64,000 nucleotides of DNA from Methanoculleus horonobensis. Its GTDB lineage: Archaea; Halobacteriota; Methanomicrobia; Methanomicrobiales; Methanoculleaceae. The notes beneath the pieces are model-generated. The model saw nothing but the letters and a program-made list of their open reading frames with translations, made no database searches and was not told the DNA's origin. This document shows positions 41,049 through 51,139 of this stretch, in pieces; within the stretch, counting starts at the first letter, position 1, and each line of letters opens with the position of its first letter. The stretch covers positions 62,001 to 126,000 of the forward strand of contig NZ_BCNY01000013.1 in NCBI RefSeq assembly GCF_001602375.1, read 5' to 3'. The translations under genes and the position numbers were made by a program.

Positions 41049-43295
41049 TCACGGGGAGAAGAGATCGTCAGCTTCTTTTCCCTGTACCTGCGGGTTCCAG
41101 ACCGGCGATTGCCGGGGTTTCACCGTCGCCGGGTTTGGAGCGTATGCCGCCCCCGCGGCCTTCAGGAGCGACGGGTAGTACCGGCCGACGTACTCCTTCA
41201 CCATCCGGCGGGATGAGAACCGGGGGCCGTTGCTCTTGATCGCCTCTTTCATCATCGTTACCCAGCCGTGAGGGATATCGTCGATGGAACGGTCGTAGTA
41301 GAGCGGGACGACCTCGTTCTCCAGGAGGTCGTAGATCGCCGCGGCATCGACGCCGTCTCTTGCCTCGCAGTCGGCTGCCGCTTCCCCGAACGCCCATCCG
41401 TTTCTGCCGTTGTAGCCTTCAATCCACCACCCGTCCATGATGGAGAGGTTCAGCACCCCGTTGAGCGACGCCTTCATCCCGCTCGTGCCGCTCGCCTCCA
41501 TTGGGGGCAGGGGGTTGTTCAGCCAGACGTCGACGCCGTGCACCAGGTACCGGGCCACCTGATCGTTGTAGTCCTCGATGAACACAACCCGTCCTCCAAA
41601 CGCTGGATCCTGCGTGTAGCGGTAGATCTGCCGGAGTACTTCCTTGCCCTCGTTATCGGCCGGGTGCGCCTTGCCGGCGAAGATGATCTGGACGGGGCGC
41701 CAGGGGTTGTTCAGGATGCGTTTCAACCGCTCCAGGTCCTCGAAGACGAGGTATGCACGCTTGTAGGTCGAGAACCGCCGGGCAAACCCGATCGTCAGGA
41801 CGGAGGGGTTGAGGAACGCGCCTTCGATTGCTGAGTTCGGCACCCCGCCGGGGCGCGTCGTCCATCGGAGCCGTTCGCGTTCACGGAGCCGGTTGATCAG
41901 TTTCGCCTTCAGCCAGAGATGCAGTTGCCAGAGTTCGGCGTCCGGTATCTCGTCGATGAGTTCCCAGATCGCCGGATCGTCGTGCTCCGGGAGCCAGTCA
42001 GGAGAGATCGGCCCGATATGCCGGTCGTAGAGAGCCTTCATCCGGGGGTTCAGCCAGGTCGGCACGTGGACGCCGTTCGTGACGTAGTCGATGGGCGCCG
42101 CCGCTTCCGCGGCCCCGGGCCAGAGGCACCTCCACATGTCGGAGGCGACGGCCCCGTTTGCGCGCGAGACGCCGTTATGGTGCGCCGACGCACGCAGGGC
42201 GAACGCAGTCATGTTGAACCCCGAGGCGGGGCTTTCCGGGTGGACGCCGAGTTGCAGGAACCTCGTCCGGTCGATGCCGAGCGCCGCGTAGTAGGGCGCG
42301 AAGTAGCGGTCGATGAGGTCGACGGAGAAGACGTCGTGGCCTGCAGGGACGGGCGTATGCGTGGTGAAGACGGAGGTCGCCCGCACCTCGCGGAGCGCCT
42401 CCTCAAACTCCATCCCCCGGTCGACCCGCTCGCGGATCCGTTCGAGCAGCGCGAACGCCGGGTGGCCTTCGTTCAGGTGCACCGCCGCGTACTCGATACC
42501 GAGGGCGTGGAGCACCTTCCGCCCGCCGATGCCGAGGACGATCTCCTGCCGGAGCCGCTGCTCCCGATCGCCGGCATACAGCCGGGACGATATGCCACGG
42601 TTTTTGGGGTCGTTACAGGGGATATCCGTATCGAGGAGATAGAGCGGGATCCTGCCGACCTGCACCTTCCGGACGGCGACGTAGATGGGCGGGTCGATGT
42701 GGGGAACCCGGACCAACAGGTCTTCGCCGTCGGCATCGAGCACGGGGGTTACGGGCGCCGCATCGCGGTCGAAGGGCTCGGTGACGTCCTCCTGCCAGCC
42801 GTCGTGGTTGACCTGCTGGTGCAGGTAGCCCTGCGAGTAGAGGAACCCCACGGCGACCATCGGGAATCCGAGGTCGCTTGCCTCTTTCAGGTGGTCTCCG
42901 GCGAGGAACCCGAGCCCCCCCGCGTAGATGGGAAGCGAGTGGTGGAGCCCGTACTCCGCCGAGAAGTAGGCGACGGGGAGCGGGGGCCGGTCGCCGTACT
43001 CTTCAGCGAACCAGGTTCCGGCGGCGCTCATGTACTTCCTGAACCGGTGCATGACGATATCGTAGCGGTGGCAGTAGGCGGGATCCTCCGCCGCCCGGTT
43101 CAGGAACTCGACCGGGATCTCGGATAGCATACGAACCGGGTTGTGGACGCTTGCTTTCCAGGCCTGGTTGTTCAGTTGCTTGAAGAGTGTCCGGGCTTCC
43201 GCGTTCCAGCTCCACCAGAGGTTGTATGCGAGGTCGACCAGCCCGGAGAGCCGCTCCGGGACATGATCGAATTGATTGGGTATGGAGTATTCCAT
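41049..43295 (-). CDS. glgP: Alpha-glucan (glycogen) phosphorylase
   Basis: A 748-residue GT35 enzyme of the archaeal/bacterial alpha-glucan phosphorylase type. It releases glucose-1-phosphate from glycogen. Segments: NLWWSWNAEARTLFKQLN at the N-terminus, AYFSAEYGLHHSLPIYAGGL, TTHTPVPAGHDVF, RFSTYKRAYLVFEDLERLKR, and the PLP-lysine region EASGTSGMKASLNG. ATG 43295 is chosen over the ATG at 43364, since a TATA box at 43336-43348 falls inside the longer frame. It is monocistronic but beside the glycogen operon. Confidence 0.93.
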   Translation of the reverse strand: MEYSIPNQFDHVPERLSGLVDLAYNLWWSWNAEARTLFKQLNNQAWKASVHNPVRMLSEIPVEFLNRAAEDPAYCHRYDIVMHRFRKYMSAAGTWFAEEYGDRPPLPVAYFSAEYGLHHSLPIYAGGLGFLAGDHLKEASDLGFPMVAVGFLYSQGYLHQQVNHDGWQEDVTEPFDRDAAPVTPVLDADGEDLLVRVPHIDPPIYVAVRKVQVGRIPLYLLDTDIPCNDPKNRGISSRLYAGDREQRLRQEIVLGIGGRKVLHALGIEYAAVHLNEGHPAFALLERIRERVDRGMEFEEALREVRATSVFTTHTPVPAGHDVFSVDLIDRYFAPYYAALGIDRTRFLQLGVHPESPASGFNMTAFALRASAHHNGVSRANGAVASDMWRCLWPGAAEAAAPIDYVTNGVHVPTWLNPRMKALYDRHIGPISPDWLPEHDDPAIWELIDEIPDAELWQLHLWLKAKLINRLRERERLRWTTRPGGVPNSAIEGAFLNPSVLTIGFARRFSTYKRAYLVFEDLERLKRILNNPWRPVQIIFAGKAHPADNEGKEVLRQIYRYTQDPAFGGRVVFIEDYNDQVARYLVHGVDVWLNNPLPPMEASGTSGMKASLNGVLNLSIMDGWWIEGYNGRNGWAFGEAAADCEARDGVDAAAIYDLLENEVVPLYYDRSIDDIPHGWVTMMKEAIKSNGPRFSSRRMVKEYVGRYYPSLLKAAGAAYAPNPATVKPRQSPVWNPQVQGKEADDLFSP

Positions 43296-43335
43296 GAATC
43301 CTGTCCCCTTTTGGTTGGAGTACTCTCCCTGTTTA

Positions 43336-43348
43336 TTATTATATATGT
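43336..43348 (-). promoter_or_regulatory. Probable promoter of the glucan phosphorylase gene
   Basis: The minus strand reads ACATATATAATAATAAAC ahead of the gene, about 45 bases from the chosen start codon, leaving a leader of about 20 bases. Confidence 0.5.
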
Positions 43349-43384
43349 TTCCATATTTCATCAAAATGGTGAGAAAATAAAAAA

Positions 43385-43702
43385 TAAAAGTTAATATGCT
43401 GCTTGTTGAGGGGTGTCAGGGTCTGGACGGGTGCCGTGGTGAATGGTGTGGCGGGGGTCTGTAGGACGCTCTGAAAGGAAGAGAAGGAGGTCTGGGGTGC
43501 AAGGTGCTCGCCACTTCCTGGTGTGATCCTGCCTCAGGGCGGTCTGGCGACGATGTAGGGTGGGTTTAACTCCCCTGTTGATTGCTTCGCTCTTATCTGT
43601 TGCAGAGGTCATCCCGAAAAAATCCTGAACGTTCTGCATCCCCTGATCGGAACACTCAACTCCGAGGTTTCTCCCATCTGTTCTATATCCCGAGCAAGGG
43701 GG
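43385..43702. other. Intergenic region with nothing recognised
   Basis: About 300 bases between the phosphorylase promoter and repeat copy 3a. The frames are short and featureless. Confidence 0.5.
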
Positions 43703-43836
43703 GGTGAAACGGCTTCCCATCGGGTATCGCCACTTGGGTGAGGGATCGGGGAGGTGCGACCGAAGGGAGCTTGAGCACCGTCAGGTGCGAAGTGCGAGTG
43801 TAGCGAGCATGAGAAGCCATCAGGCTTCGAAGGGGT
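43703..43836 (-). repeat. Dispersed nested-palindromic repeat, partial copy 3a
   Basis: Starts ACGGCTTCCCATCGGGTATCGCCACT, which is the reverse complement of the right end of copy 1, then includes GAGCACCGTCAGGTGCGAAG (GCACC...GGTGC hairpin at 43775-43788) and ends near GTGTCCCCCTCCC. The other half is absent. It lies about 40 bases before copy 3b. Confidence 0.6.
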
Positions 43837-43877
43837 GTCCCCCTCCCGGCAAAGAGGTTTTGGGACAACTTCGCGTA

Positions 43878-44060
43878 TAGTGTGCACGGATTTCCGCTGG
43901 ATATCGCCGCTCGGGGTGGGGCTGACGGGGAGGGGGGCGCAGCCCCCTCCCCTGTCTCAACCGCAGAAGGCCCTACCTGTGACCCCCACCGCCCGCGCTT
44001 CGCGCTCCTCCCGCCCCCATGGGGGCGGGCAGTGCGTGGCGATAGGTGACTGACCGAAGG
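43878..44060 (-). repeat. Dispersed nested-palindromic repeat, copy 3b
   Basis: In reverse orientation relative to copies 1 and 2: TGTGCACGGATTTCCGC, ATATCGCC, GGGGTGGGGCTGACGGGGAG, CCCCTCCCCTGTCTC, then CCACCGCCCGCGCTTCGCGC, CTCC and the hairpin CCCGCCCCCATGGGGGCGGG, closing with GTGGCGATAGG. The outermost flank on the right is diverged. Confidence 0.72.
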
Positions 44061-44159
44061 TACCCAGCCTCGCAATCCCGCGCGTCAGGCTCTGTCATCG
44101 TTTTCTGGCTGGTGCGTCTATCTGCGCTCGAAATTTATCTTTCGAACCCCAACGCCCCT

Positions 44160-45656
44160 TCATCCCCTCCCGTAGATCCCCGTCACCTCGGCGAACTCCC
44201 GCATGCCCTCTTCTCCCGCCTGATCCGGCCGGAGCCGCCACTCCCAGTTCCCCTCCGTCGTGCCCGGCCGGTTCATCCGCGCCTCCTCCCCGAGACCGAG
44301 GACGTCCTGCATCGGGACGATGACGGTATCGGCAGGGGAGAGCATCGCGAGACGGATGAGGATCCGGTGTATCTCATCGCCGCTCACCGGCCCTCCGATG
44401 TAGCGGAAGAGGAGATTCTTCTGCTCCTCGGAGGTCTCGCGCTCGAACCATCCGCGGACGGTGTTGTTGTCGTGCGTCCCCGTGTAGGCGACGGAACCTT
44501 CCGTGATGTTATGAGGCGCATGGGGGTTGTGCGCGACGTCGCCGGCAAAGCCGAAGGTCAGGATCTTCATCCCCGGGAACCCGAAGTACGCCATCATCTC
44601 GTGGACGTCGGGAGTGATGTGGCCGAGGTCTTCGGCGATGATGGGAAGGCACGGCCTGCTCCGTGCAAGCAGGGTGAAGAGATCCCTTCCGGGCGCGTCG
44701 ACCCAGCGCCCGTTCCGTGCGGTCTCTTCCCCGGCCGGCACCTCCCAGAACTGCACGAACCCCCGGAAATGGTCGAGGCGCAGCCGGTCGACGAGAGTGA
44801 GGGTGCGATCGATCCGGCTCTCCCACCACCCGAATCCCCGCTCCCGGTGCGCATCCCAGTTGTAGACCGGGTTCCCCCAGAGCTGCCCGGCATCGCTGAA
44901 CATATCCGGCGGCACGCCCGCGACGGCGGTCGGTTTCTTCTGCTCGTCGAGCTTGAAGAGCCCGGGGTTTGCCCAGAGGTCGACGCTGTCGTAGGTGAGG
45001 TATATGGGGATATCCCCGATGATCTGGAGGTGGCGCATGCGGCAATGGTTCTTGAGCGTCTCCCACTGGCGGTCGAAGACGTACTGGAGGAACTTCTCCC
45101 GGAAGATCCGGTCAGCAAGTTCCGCGCCGTGTTTCCGCAGCGCCTCCTCGTGCCGGTCCCGGATCCCGGCCGGCCAGTCGCCCCAGACCCTCCCGGAGAA
45201 CCGCTCCCTGAGAGCCATGAAGATAGCATAGTCGTTGAGCCACGACGTGTTGTCGGCCGCGAAATCCTCGTAGCGAAAATCCGAGCCGCGCTCCTTGAAC
45301 CGTTCGAACGCCGTATCGAAGAGACCGTTTTTGTAGTCGAGAACCGCACGGTAGTCGACCCGGTCCACAGGAAAGTCGGGCGGGTCTGCGATATCCTCGG
45401 GGGCGAGGAAGCCGTCCGCGACCATCTGCTCGGGGCTGATGATCCAGGTGTTTCCGGCGAACGCCGAGGTGCTCTGGTAAGGCGAGTTGGCGAACTCCGG
45501 GCACGTCGGGTTGAGCGGGAGGATCTGCCAGTAGCGCTGCCCGGCACTGCTGAGGAGATCCGCGAACCGGTACGCCGCGGGCCCGAGATCGCCGATCCCG
45601 TACGGCGACGGGAGCGACGTTATGTGCAGGAGAACCCCGCTGCTCCGCTTGTTCAT
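44160..45656 (-). CDS. malQ: 4-alpha-glucanotransferase (amylomaltase, GH77)
   Basis: A 498-residue GH77 enzyme. It transfers alpha-1,4-glucan segments between chains. Motifs: SGVLLHITSLPSPYGIGDLG, YWQILPLNPTCPEFANSPYQ, nucleophile Asp in RLRLDHFRGFVQFWEVP, acid/base Glu in IIAEDLGHITPDV, and GTHDNNTVRGW. Last gene of the five-gene operon 52575-44160, 13 bases after the GH57 gene. Confidence 0.95.
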   Translation of the reverse strand: MNKRSSGVLLHITSLPSPYGIGDLGPAAYRFADLLSSAGQRYWQILPLNPTCPEFANSPYQSTSAFAGNTWIISPEQMVADGFLAPEDIADPPDFPVDRVDYRAVLDYKNGLFDTAFERFKERGSDFRYEDFAADNTSWLNDYAIFMALRERFSGRVWGDWPAGIRDRHEEALRKHGAELADRIFREKFLQYVFDRQWETLKNHCRMRHLQIIGDIPIYLTYDSVDLWANPGLFKLDEQKKPTAVAGVPPDMFSDAGQLWGNPVYNWDAHRERGFGWWESRIDRTLTLVDRLRLDHFRGFVQFWEVPAGEETARNGRWVDAPGRDLFTLLARSRPCLPIIAEDLGHITPDVHEMMAYFGFPGMKILTFGFAGDVAHNPHAPHNITEGSVAYTGTHDNNTVRGWFERETSEEQKNLLFRYIGGPVSGDEIHRILIRLAMLSPADTVIVPMQDVLGLGEEARMNRPGTTEGNWEWRLRPDQAGEEGMREFAEVTGIYGRG

Positions 45657-45669
45657 ACCCGGATCACGC

Positions 45670-48033
45670 TCACGTCACCCGCACGCCGAGGCATGCCGCC
45701 GCTCTCCTGAAGGCCTCCGCCCATCGTTCTGCACCCCCGTCACCCCTGCCGGCGCGCTCCCGCACCTCCGCATAGTGCCCGCGCATCCCGACGCAGATGT
45801 TCTGGCTCTCCCATAGAGCGAGCGGCAATGGAAATACCTTTGCACACCCGACGATGCGGGAGACCTCTTCGAGCGGGGCAGGATCGTTCGGTCGGGCCGA
45901 TGCCGCCCGGAGAGCAAGCGTGATCCGCCTGCTCGCCGCCTCTCCGAGGGCCGCGAGATCGGGTTCGATGCTCTCTCCCCGCACCTCCTCCGCGAGCACG
46001 TAAAACCGCTCCGGGTCGGTGCATCCCTCTTCGAGCATCGCGAACAGCCATTCGGCGCGGGCGTGCGCCAGGAGACGGGCGACTGCCCCTGGTAAGGGGA
46101 TCGCGAGGTCGTCAAGCGTCCCGATCAGCGCCGCCGAATCACGATAGACCCGGGAGACTGCGTCCCCGATACCGGGCGCGATCTCGCGGGCGATCGTCCA
46201 CCGCTCCTCGTCGGAGAGGTCGGGCGCGGTGTAGACCCGGGAGAAGGTTCCGGCTATCGCTCCGGCCGGATCGGAACCCTCCCATACCGTCCTGAACGTC
46301 TCGCCGCCCCCGGGTTCGCGCACGCCGATGACGACCCGGTCAAGCCCGTCGAAGCACGCGGCCGCATCGAAGAGCGCCTCTTCCCCCGTCGCCCGCGACC
46401 GCACCCGGACGGTCCCGAGAAGACGTCGTTCTTCCGCGTTCAAGCGGTACGGCCAGTCTCCATGAACGGCGTACATCCCCGACGCGGCCGCGGGATGCTC
46501 GAGGCCGAAGAGCGCGTAGAGAGCGGCCCCGGCCGCGATCCGGGAGAGATCGACCGCCGCCGTTCGGACGAGGGCCTCGTAGACCTCCGCGCCGGTCGCG
46601 TACCGCGGATCGTTCACCGGAGCACGGCGGAGGATCTCGACGAACGCCGCCTCGATGTCGAGGTCGAGAACCTGCCGGGCAAGATCCATAGCCCGTTTCG
46701 CGTGACGCATCACCTGAACGCTCCCCGGTTCCGTGATGTCGTCGAAGAACCAGCCGCAGCTCGTCTGCATCAGCATCGCCTGCCGTTCCAGCTCAAGGAG
46801 GGAGAGCACCCGCCGCCGCCCTTCGGCATCGATGCCGCCGGGCGCGTGCCGGGAGAAGAACGCCGCCACGCTCTCATCCGACCACCGGCCGAGGACGAGA
46901 TCGGCGGCGGCGTCGCGGACACCGGCCGCGAGCGCCTCCTCCGTCCGAGGAGCGAGAGCGTCCCTGACCATGACGATCGCCTCCCGGAGCGGGCACCGCC
47001 ACGCCTGCGACCACCCGGGCTCTCTCCCGGTACGGCACCCGCACTCCCCCCGCCACCGCTCGACGCCGTGGGCACAGCTCCACGACGTCCCTTCACGAAC
47101 CAGTGCCTCGTGCGTGGGCGGATGGCCGTCGAGGTACTCGCCGTAGACCGTGAGGCGAACGTCGCTCTGCGCCTCGATGACGCGGAGACAGCGGGCGAGC
47201 GCCATCTCCCCGAACGTGCGGTGATGGCCGTAGGTCTCTGCATCGGTTGCGATATGCACGAGTTCCGGGCGGCCTCTCTCCCAGGAGAATGCACCCAGCA
47301 ACCGGTCGGCGAACCGCCGCCCGTCGGAGAGCAGGTCGCCGAACGCGACGTCCCGGGCGATTGTCCCGTTGTAGAAGAAGACCGTGATGCTCCGCCCGGA
47401 CGGGAGGCGGCAGAGGTAGGGCATCCTCGTCTCGACCCGCCCGCCGGAGACGTCCGTCCAGCCCTCCTCCCCGATCACCCGCACGCCTGCGGCCTGGTGA
47501 GGGGCGAGGATGGTGTACCGGATTCCTGCTGCCGCCATCAGGTCCAGGGACTCGATATCGACCGCTGTCTCCGAAAGCCAAATCCCTTCGGGTTCCCGGC
47601 CAAATCGTGCCGTGAAATCGCGCACACCCCAGGCGACCTGGGCCCGTTTGTCCCGCCGGGTCGCAAGCGGCATGATGGCATGGCTGTAGCAGCAGGCGAT
47701 CGCAGAGCCATGGCCACCGTAGCGCTCCCGGCTCGCGCGGTCGGCATCAAGGATCGCGCCGTAGATATCCGGACGGTGGCGCTCGAGCCAGGAAAAGAGC
47801 GTCGGTGCGGCCGTGAAACTGATCCGGGAACAGGTGTTCACGAGTTCCTCGATCAGCCCGTCGTCATCGAGGATGCGTGCGGCGGTGTTCGGGGCGTAGC
47901 ACTCCGCGGTCACCCGCTCGTTCCAGTCGTGGTACGGGGCGGCGGAACGCTGCACCCCGACCTCCCCGAGCCAGGGGTTCTCGCGCGGGGGCTGGTAGAA
48001 GTGACCGTGGATGCAGACGGCATGTTTCACCAC
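45670..48033 (-). CDS. GH57 family glycoside hydrolase with DUF3536
   Basis: A 787-residue protein. The N-terminal GH57 barrel begins VCIHGHFYQPPRENPWLGE. The putative nucleophile Glu lies in PEGIWLSETAVDIESL and the acid/base Asp in VHIATDAETYGHHRTFGEMA. A long helical DUF3536-type C-terminal region follows (SWSCAHGVERWRGECGC, NVELERQAMLMQTSCGWFF-like segments, FGLEHPAA). GH57 enzymes cleave or branch alpha-glucans; the exact reaction of this subgroup is not known. It adjoins glgB with no spacer. Confidence 0.85.
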   Translation of the reverse strand: MVKHAVCIHGHFYQPPRENPWLGEVGVQRSAAPYHDWNERVTAECYAPNTAARILDDDGLIEELVNTCSRISFTAAPTLFSWLERHRPDIYGAILDADRASRERYGGHGSAIACCYSHAIMPLATRRDKRAQVAWGVRDFTARFGREPEGIWLSETAVDIESLDLMAAAGIRYTILAPHQAAGVRVIGEEGWTDVSGGRVETRMPYLCRLPSGRSITVFFYNGTIARDVAFGDLLSDGRRFADRLLGAFSWERGRPELVHIATDAETYGHHRTFGEMALARCLRVIEAQSDVRLTVYGEYLDGHPPTHEALVREGTSWSCAHGVERWRGECGCRTGREPGWSQAWRCPLREAIVMVRDALAPRTEEALAAGVRDAAADLVLGRWSDESVAAFFSRHAPGGIDAEGRRRVLSLLELERQAMLMQTSCGWFFDDITEPGSVQVMRHAKRAMDLARQVLDLDIEAAFVEILRRAPVNDPRYATGAEVYEALVRTAAVDLSRIAAGAALYALFGLEHPAAASGMYAVHGDWPYRLNAEERRLLGTVRVRSRATGEEALFDAAACFDGLDRVVIGVREPGGGETFRTVWEGSDPAGAIAGTFSRVYTAPDLSDEERWTIAREIAPGIGDAVSRVYRDSAALIGTLDDLAIPLPGAVARLLAHARAEWLFAMLEEGCTDPERFYVLAEEVRGESIEPDLAALGEAASRRITLALRAASARPNDPAPLEEVSRIVGCAKVFPLPLALWESQNICVGMRGHYAEVRERAGRGDGGAERWAEAFRRAAACLGVRVT

Positions 48034-49962
48034 TCACGCCCCCTCGGGACAGAATATCACCGCCCCGAGCGGGGGCAGGGTAAGCGGGAGCGAACACGGC
48101 CGGCCGTGAACCGGAACCCGTTCCGCCTTCACCCCGCCGAGGTTCCCGACACCGCTCCCGCCGTACTCGACCGCATCGCTGTTGAGCACCTCCTTCCAGA
48201 ACCCGCCGAACGGTATGCCGACCCGGTAGTCGTAGCGCGGCACCGGGGTGAAGTTGCAGACGACCAGGATGACGTCGTCGGCCGACCGGCCCCGCCGCAG
48301 GTAACTGACGACGCTCTTCTCGGCGTCCGAGAAGTCGACCCATTCGAACCCCCCCCGATCGGAGTCCCGCTCGTGGAGCGCGGGCTCCCGCCGGTAGAGG
48401 CGGTTTAAGTCGGCGACCCACCGGAGGATCCCCTGGTGCGGGGCATACTCCAGGAGGTGCCACTCAAGTCCGGTCTCGTGGCCCCATTCCGACCACTGCC
48501 CGAACTCCCCGCCCATGAAGAGGAGTTTCTTGCCCGGGTGCGTGAACATATACCCATACAGGAGTCGGAGATTCGCCCGTTTCCGCCACTCGTCGCCGGG
48601 CATCTTCCCGATGAGCGAACTTTTCTCGTGAACGACCTCGTCGTGCGAGAGGGGGAGGACGTAACGCTCGGAGAACGCGTACCATATGCTGAACGTCAGG
48701 AGATCGGGGCGGTACTTCCGAAAGACCGGGTCGAGCGTGAAGTAATCCAGCGTATCGTGCATCCAGCCCATGTTCCACTTCAGGTCGAACCCGAGCCCCC
48801 CGGTCGCGGTCGGGGCGGTCACCCCCGGCCAGGCGGTCGCCTCCTCGGCGATGACGAGGACGTCGGGGAAGTTTGCGTGGACGGTCTCGTTCACCTTCCG
48901 GAGGAACGCCATCGACTCGAGGTCCTCCCGCCCGCCGTAGGCGTTCGGCGTCCACTCCCCGGCGCTCCGGGCGTAGTCGAGGTAGAGCATCGACGAGACC
49001 GCATCCACCCGGAGGCCGTCCGCGTGGTAGCGTTCGAGCCAGAAGACGGCGCTGCTCGTGAGGAACGACCGGACCTCGTTCCTCGCGAGATTGAAGACGT
49101 AACTCTTCCATTCCGGGTGGTAGCGCCGGCCGGGGAGGGCGTGCTCGTAGAGGTAGGTGCCGTCGAAGTAAGAGAGGCCGTAGCCGTCGGAAGGGAAGTG
49201 GGACGGCACCCAGTCGAGGATCACCCCGATCCCGCGGTGGTGGAGATGGTCGACGAGGTGCATGAACTCCTGCGGGGTGCCGTACCTGCTCGTGGGGGCG
49301 AAGTAGCCGAGCGTCTGGTAGCCCCAGGAGGGATAGAACGGGTGCTCCATCACCGGAAGGAACTCGACGTGGGTGAACCCCGTCTCAAGCAGGTGGTCGG
49401 CGAGTTCGGTTGCGAGGTCCCGGTAGTTATTGCACCGCCGTTCCCCCTCCTGCATCCGCCACGAACCGAGATGGACCTCGTAGACCGATATCGGGGCGTC
49501 CGGTGTGTTCACCTCCTCCCGGCAGCGCATCCACGCCCGGTCTCGCCAGGCGTAGGAGAGATCCCAGACGACGGACGCGGTCTTCGGCGGAACCTCCCAG
49601 AAGCGGGCGAACGGATCGCCTTTCTCCACGCAGTAATCGCGGTACCTGCTCCGGATATGGTATTTATAGAGCGCCCCGTGACCGATATCCGGGACGAACC
49701 CCTCCCAGATGCCTGAGTCGTCGCCCCGCACCGTGAGCGGGTCTTCTCCCGCCCTCCACCCATTGAAGTCCCCGATGACCGAGACTTCGGCGGCGTTCGG
49801 CGCCCAGACGGAGAAGAACGTCCCCTGCACACCGTCGGCGACGGCGAGATGTGTCCCCAGCTTCTCGTAGAGGCGGGAGTGGTTCCCCTGCCGGAAGAGG
49901 TAGACGTCGTAATCGGTGACGAGGCTCCCGGTCTTCGTGATATCGGGCAACGCCTGCTGCAC
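48034..49962 (-). CDS. glgB: 1,4-alpha-glucan branching enzyme (GH13)
   Basis: A 642-residue GlgB with an N-terminal CBM48-like domain (FSVWAPNAAEVSVIGDFNGW) and the GH13 barrel: YEVHLGSWRMQEGERRCNN, VLDWVPSHFPSDGYGL, nucleophile Asp in GLRVDAVSSMLYLDY, Glu in VLVIAEEATAWPGVT, and PLSHDEVVHEKSSL. It introduces alpha-1,6 branches in glycogen. Located between the GT4 synthase (4-base gap) and the DUF3536 gene. Confidence 0.95.
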   Translation of the reverse strand: MQQALPDITKTGSLVTDYDVYLFRQGNHSRLYEKLGTHLAVADGVQGTFFSVWAPNAAEVSVIGDFNGWRAGEDPLTVRGDDSGIWEGFVPDIGHGALYKYHIRSRYRDYCVEKGDPFARFWEVPPKTASVVWDLSYAWRDRAWMRCREEVNTPDAPISVYEVHLGSWRMQEGERRCNNYRDLATELADHLLETGFTHVEFLPVMEHPFYPSWGYQTLGYFAPTSRYGTPQEFMHLVDHLHHRGIGVILDWVPSHFPSDGYGLSYFDGTYLYEHALPGRRYHPEWKSYVFNLARNEVRSFLTSSAVFWLERYHADGLRVDAVSSMLYLDYARSAGEWTPNAYGGREDLESMAFLRKVNETVHANFPDVLVIAEEATAWPGVTAPTATGGLGFDLKWNMGWMHDTLDYFTLDPVFRKYRPDLLTFSIWYAFSERYVLPLSHDEVVHEKSSLIGKMPGDEWRKRANLRLLYGYMFTHPGKKLLFMGGEFGQWSEWGHETGLEWHLLEYAPHQGILRWVADLNRLYRREPALHERDSDRGGFEWVDFSDAEKSVVSYLRRGRSADDVILVVCNFTPVPRYDYRVGIPFGGFWKEVLNSDAVEYGGSGVGNLGGVKAERVPVHGRPCSLPLTLPPLGAVIFCPEGA

Positions 49963-49966
49963 GCTC

Positions 49967-51139
49967 TCACCCGACCCGGTGGTCTTCGTCGCGGTCCGTC
50001 CGGATGACCTCCGCGTAGACGCCGAGCATCCGTTCGCTGACGACGCTCCACCTGAACCTCTCCATCACTTTCCTCCGCCCGGCTTTCCCGAGTCTCTGCA
50101 TGGAGGCCGGGTCGTCGATGAGGTGGCAGATCCCCCAGGCGATCGAGTCCGGCCGGACGGGAACTTTGATACCGTTCCTGAAGTTATCGATGTTCTCGGC
50201 GAGCCCCCCGACATCGGTCGCGACAACGCAGCGCTCCGCGCTCCAGGCCTCCGTGAGGACGAGCCCGAAGGGTTCGTTCCTGCTTGGTATGACGACGAGG
50301 TCGCAGGCGTTCAGGAGCCGGATATGCTCCTCATCGGAGACGTAGCCGAGGAACTGCACGGGAAGACCGTGCGCCATTCCCTCCAGGTAACCGCGCATAT
50401 CCCCGGTGCCGGCGAAGAGGAACTGCACGTCCCAGCGTTTGGCCAGGATATCGGGTATGGCCTGCATCAAGAGATCGGGCCCCTTCTGGTAGGTGAGGCG
50501 TCCGACGAAGAGGACGACGGGCGCGAGCGGGTGGATACCGTAGTGCTTCTTCACCTCGCCCGGGTCGACCCTGGTGCGGTAGGCAGAAGGGTCGATCCCG
50601 TTCGGAATGACGGTGATCTTCCATCCCGGGACGTTATAGAGCCACATCACCTCGGTCTTCGTCGAGTTCGAGACGGTCGTGACCGCCTTTGCGATGTAGC
50701 CCCCATACCACTCTTTGCCCGATATCTCCTGAAACTCCCACCAGCCCCCGAAGTTCCCCCCGTGCCGCCCATACTCGGTCGAGTGGTAGGAGAGGACGGT
50801 GTTTCGGTCACGGAGGGCGTGCAGCGCCTCCACGACATGCCAGTCGTGGAAGTGGAGGATGTCGAAAGCCGGGGTGTCGCAGGCACGGAAGGCATCCACG
50901 AGCATGTTGCTCATGGTCCTGCAGTACTCGACGATGTTGTCGCCATAGGGAAGGCAGTAGTGGTAGTGGACGTTATTGATCGCCGCGTCGTCTCCCTCTC
51001 CCCGCGTGAAGAAATGGACCTCGTGCCCCTTCTGTGCGAGGCGTTCGGCGAGGTGGGTCGCTGCCGGCGCAAGGCCGCCCACCTTGAACGTGGCATTGAG
51101 CGACTCCCAGCAGAAGAATGCTAACTTAAGCGTTTCCAT
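49967..51139 (-). CDS. GT4-type glycogen synthase-like glycosyltransferase
   Basis: A 390-residue GT-B transferase. The N-terminus has the synthase-like KVGGLAPAATHLAERLAQKG. DILHFHDWHVVEAL, VSNSTKTEVMWLYNVP and VIPNGIDPSAYR follow. The C-terminal domain has VLFVGRLTYQKGPDLLMQAI and the E-x7-E motif EPFGLVLTE. By context it elongates alpha-1,4-glucan from an NDP-glucose. Its start overlaps the GH57 amylase gene by 19 bases. Confidence 0.88.
   Translation of the reverse strand: METLKLAFFCWESLNATFKVGGLAPAATHLAERLAQKGHEVHFFTRGEGDDAAINNVHYHYCLPYGDNIVEYCRTMSNMLVDAFRACDTPAFDILHFHDWHVVEALHALRDRNTVLSYHSTEYGRHGGNFGGWWEFQEISGKEWYGGYIAKAVTTVSNSTKTEVMWLYNVPGWKITVIPNGIDPSAYRTRVDPGEVKKHYGIHPLAPVVLFVGRLTYQKGPDLLMQAIPDILAKRWDVQFLFAGTGDMRGYLEGMAHGLPVQFLGYVSDEEHIRLLNACDLVVIPSRNEPFGLVLTEAWSAERCVVATDVGGLAENIDNFRNGIKVPVRPDSIAWGICHLIDDPASMQRLGKAGRRKVMERFRWSVVSERMLGVYAEVIRTDRDEDHRVG

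Noticed and set aside
46462-48408. 648-codon open frame on the plus strand
   Set aside because: It is the antisense of the DUF3536-GH57 gene, which carries real catalytic motifs.
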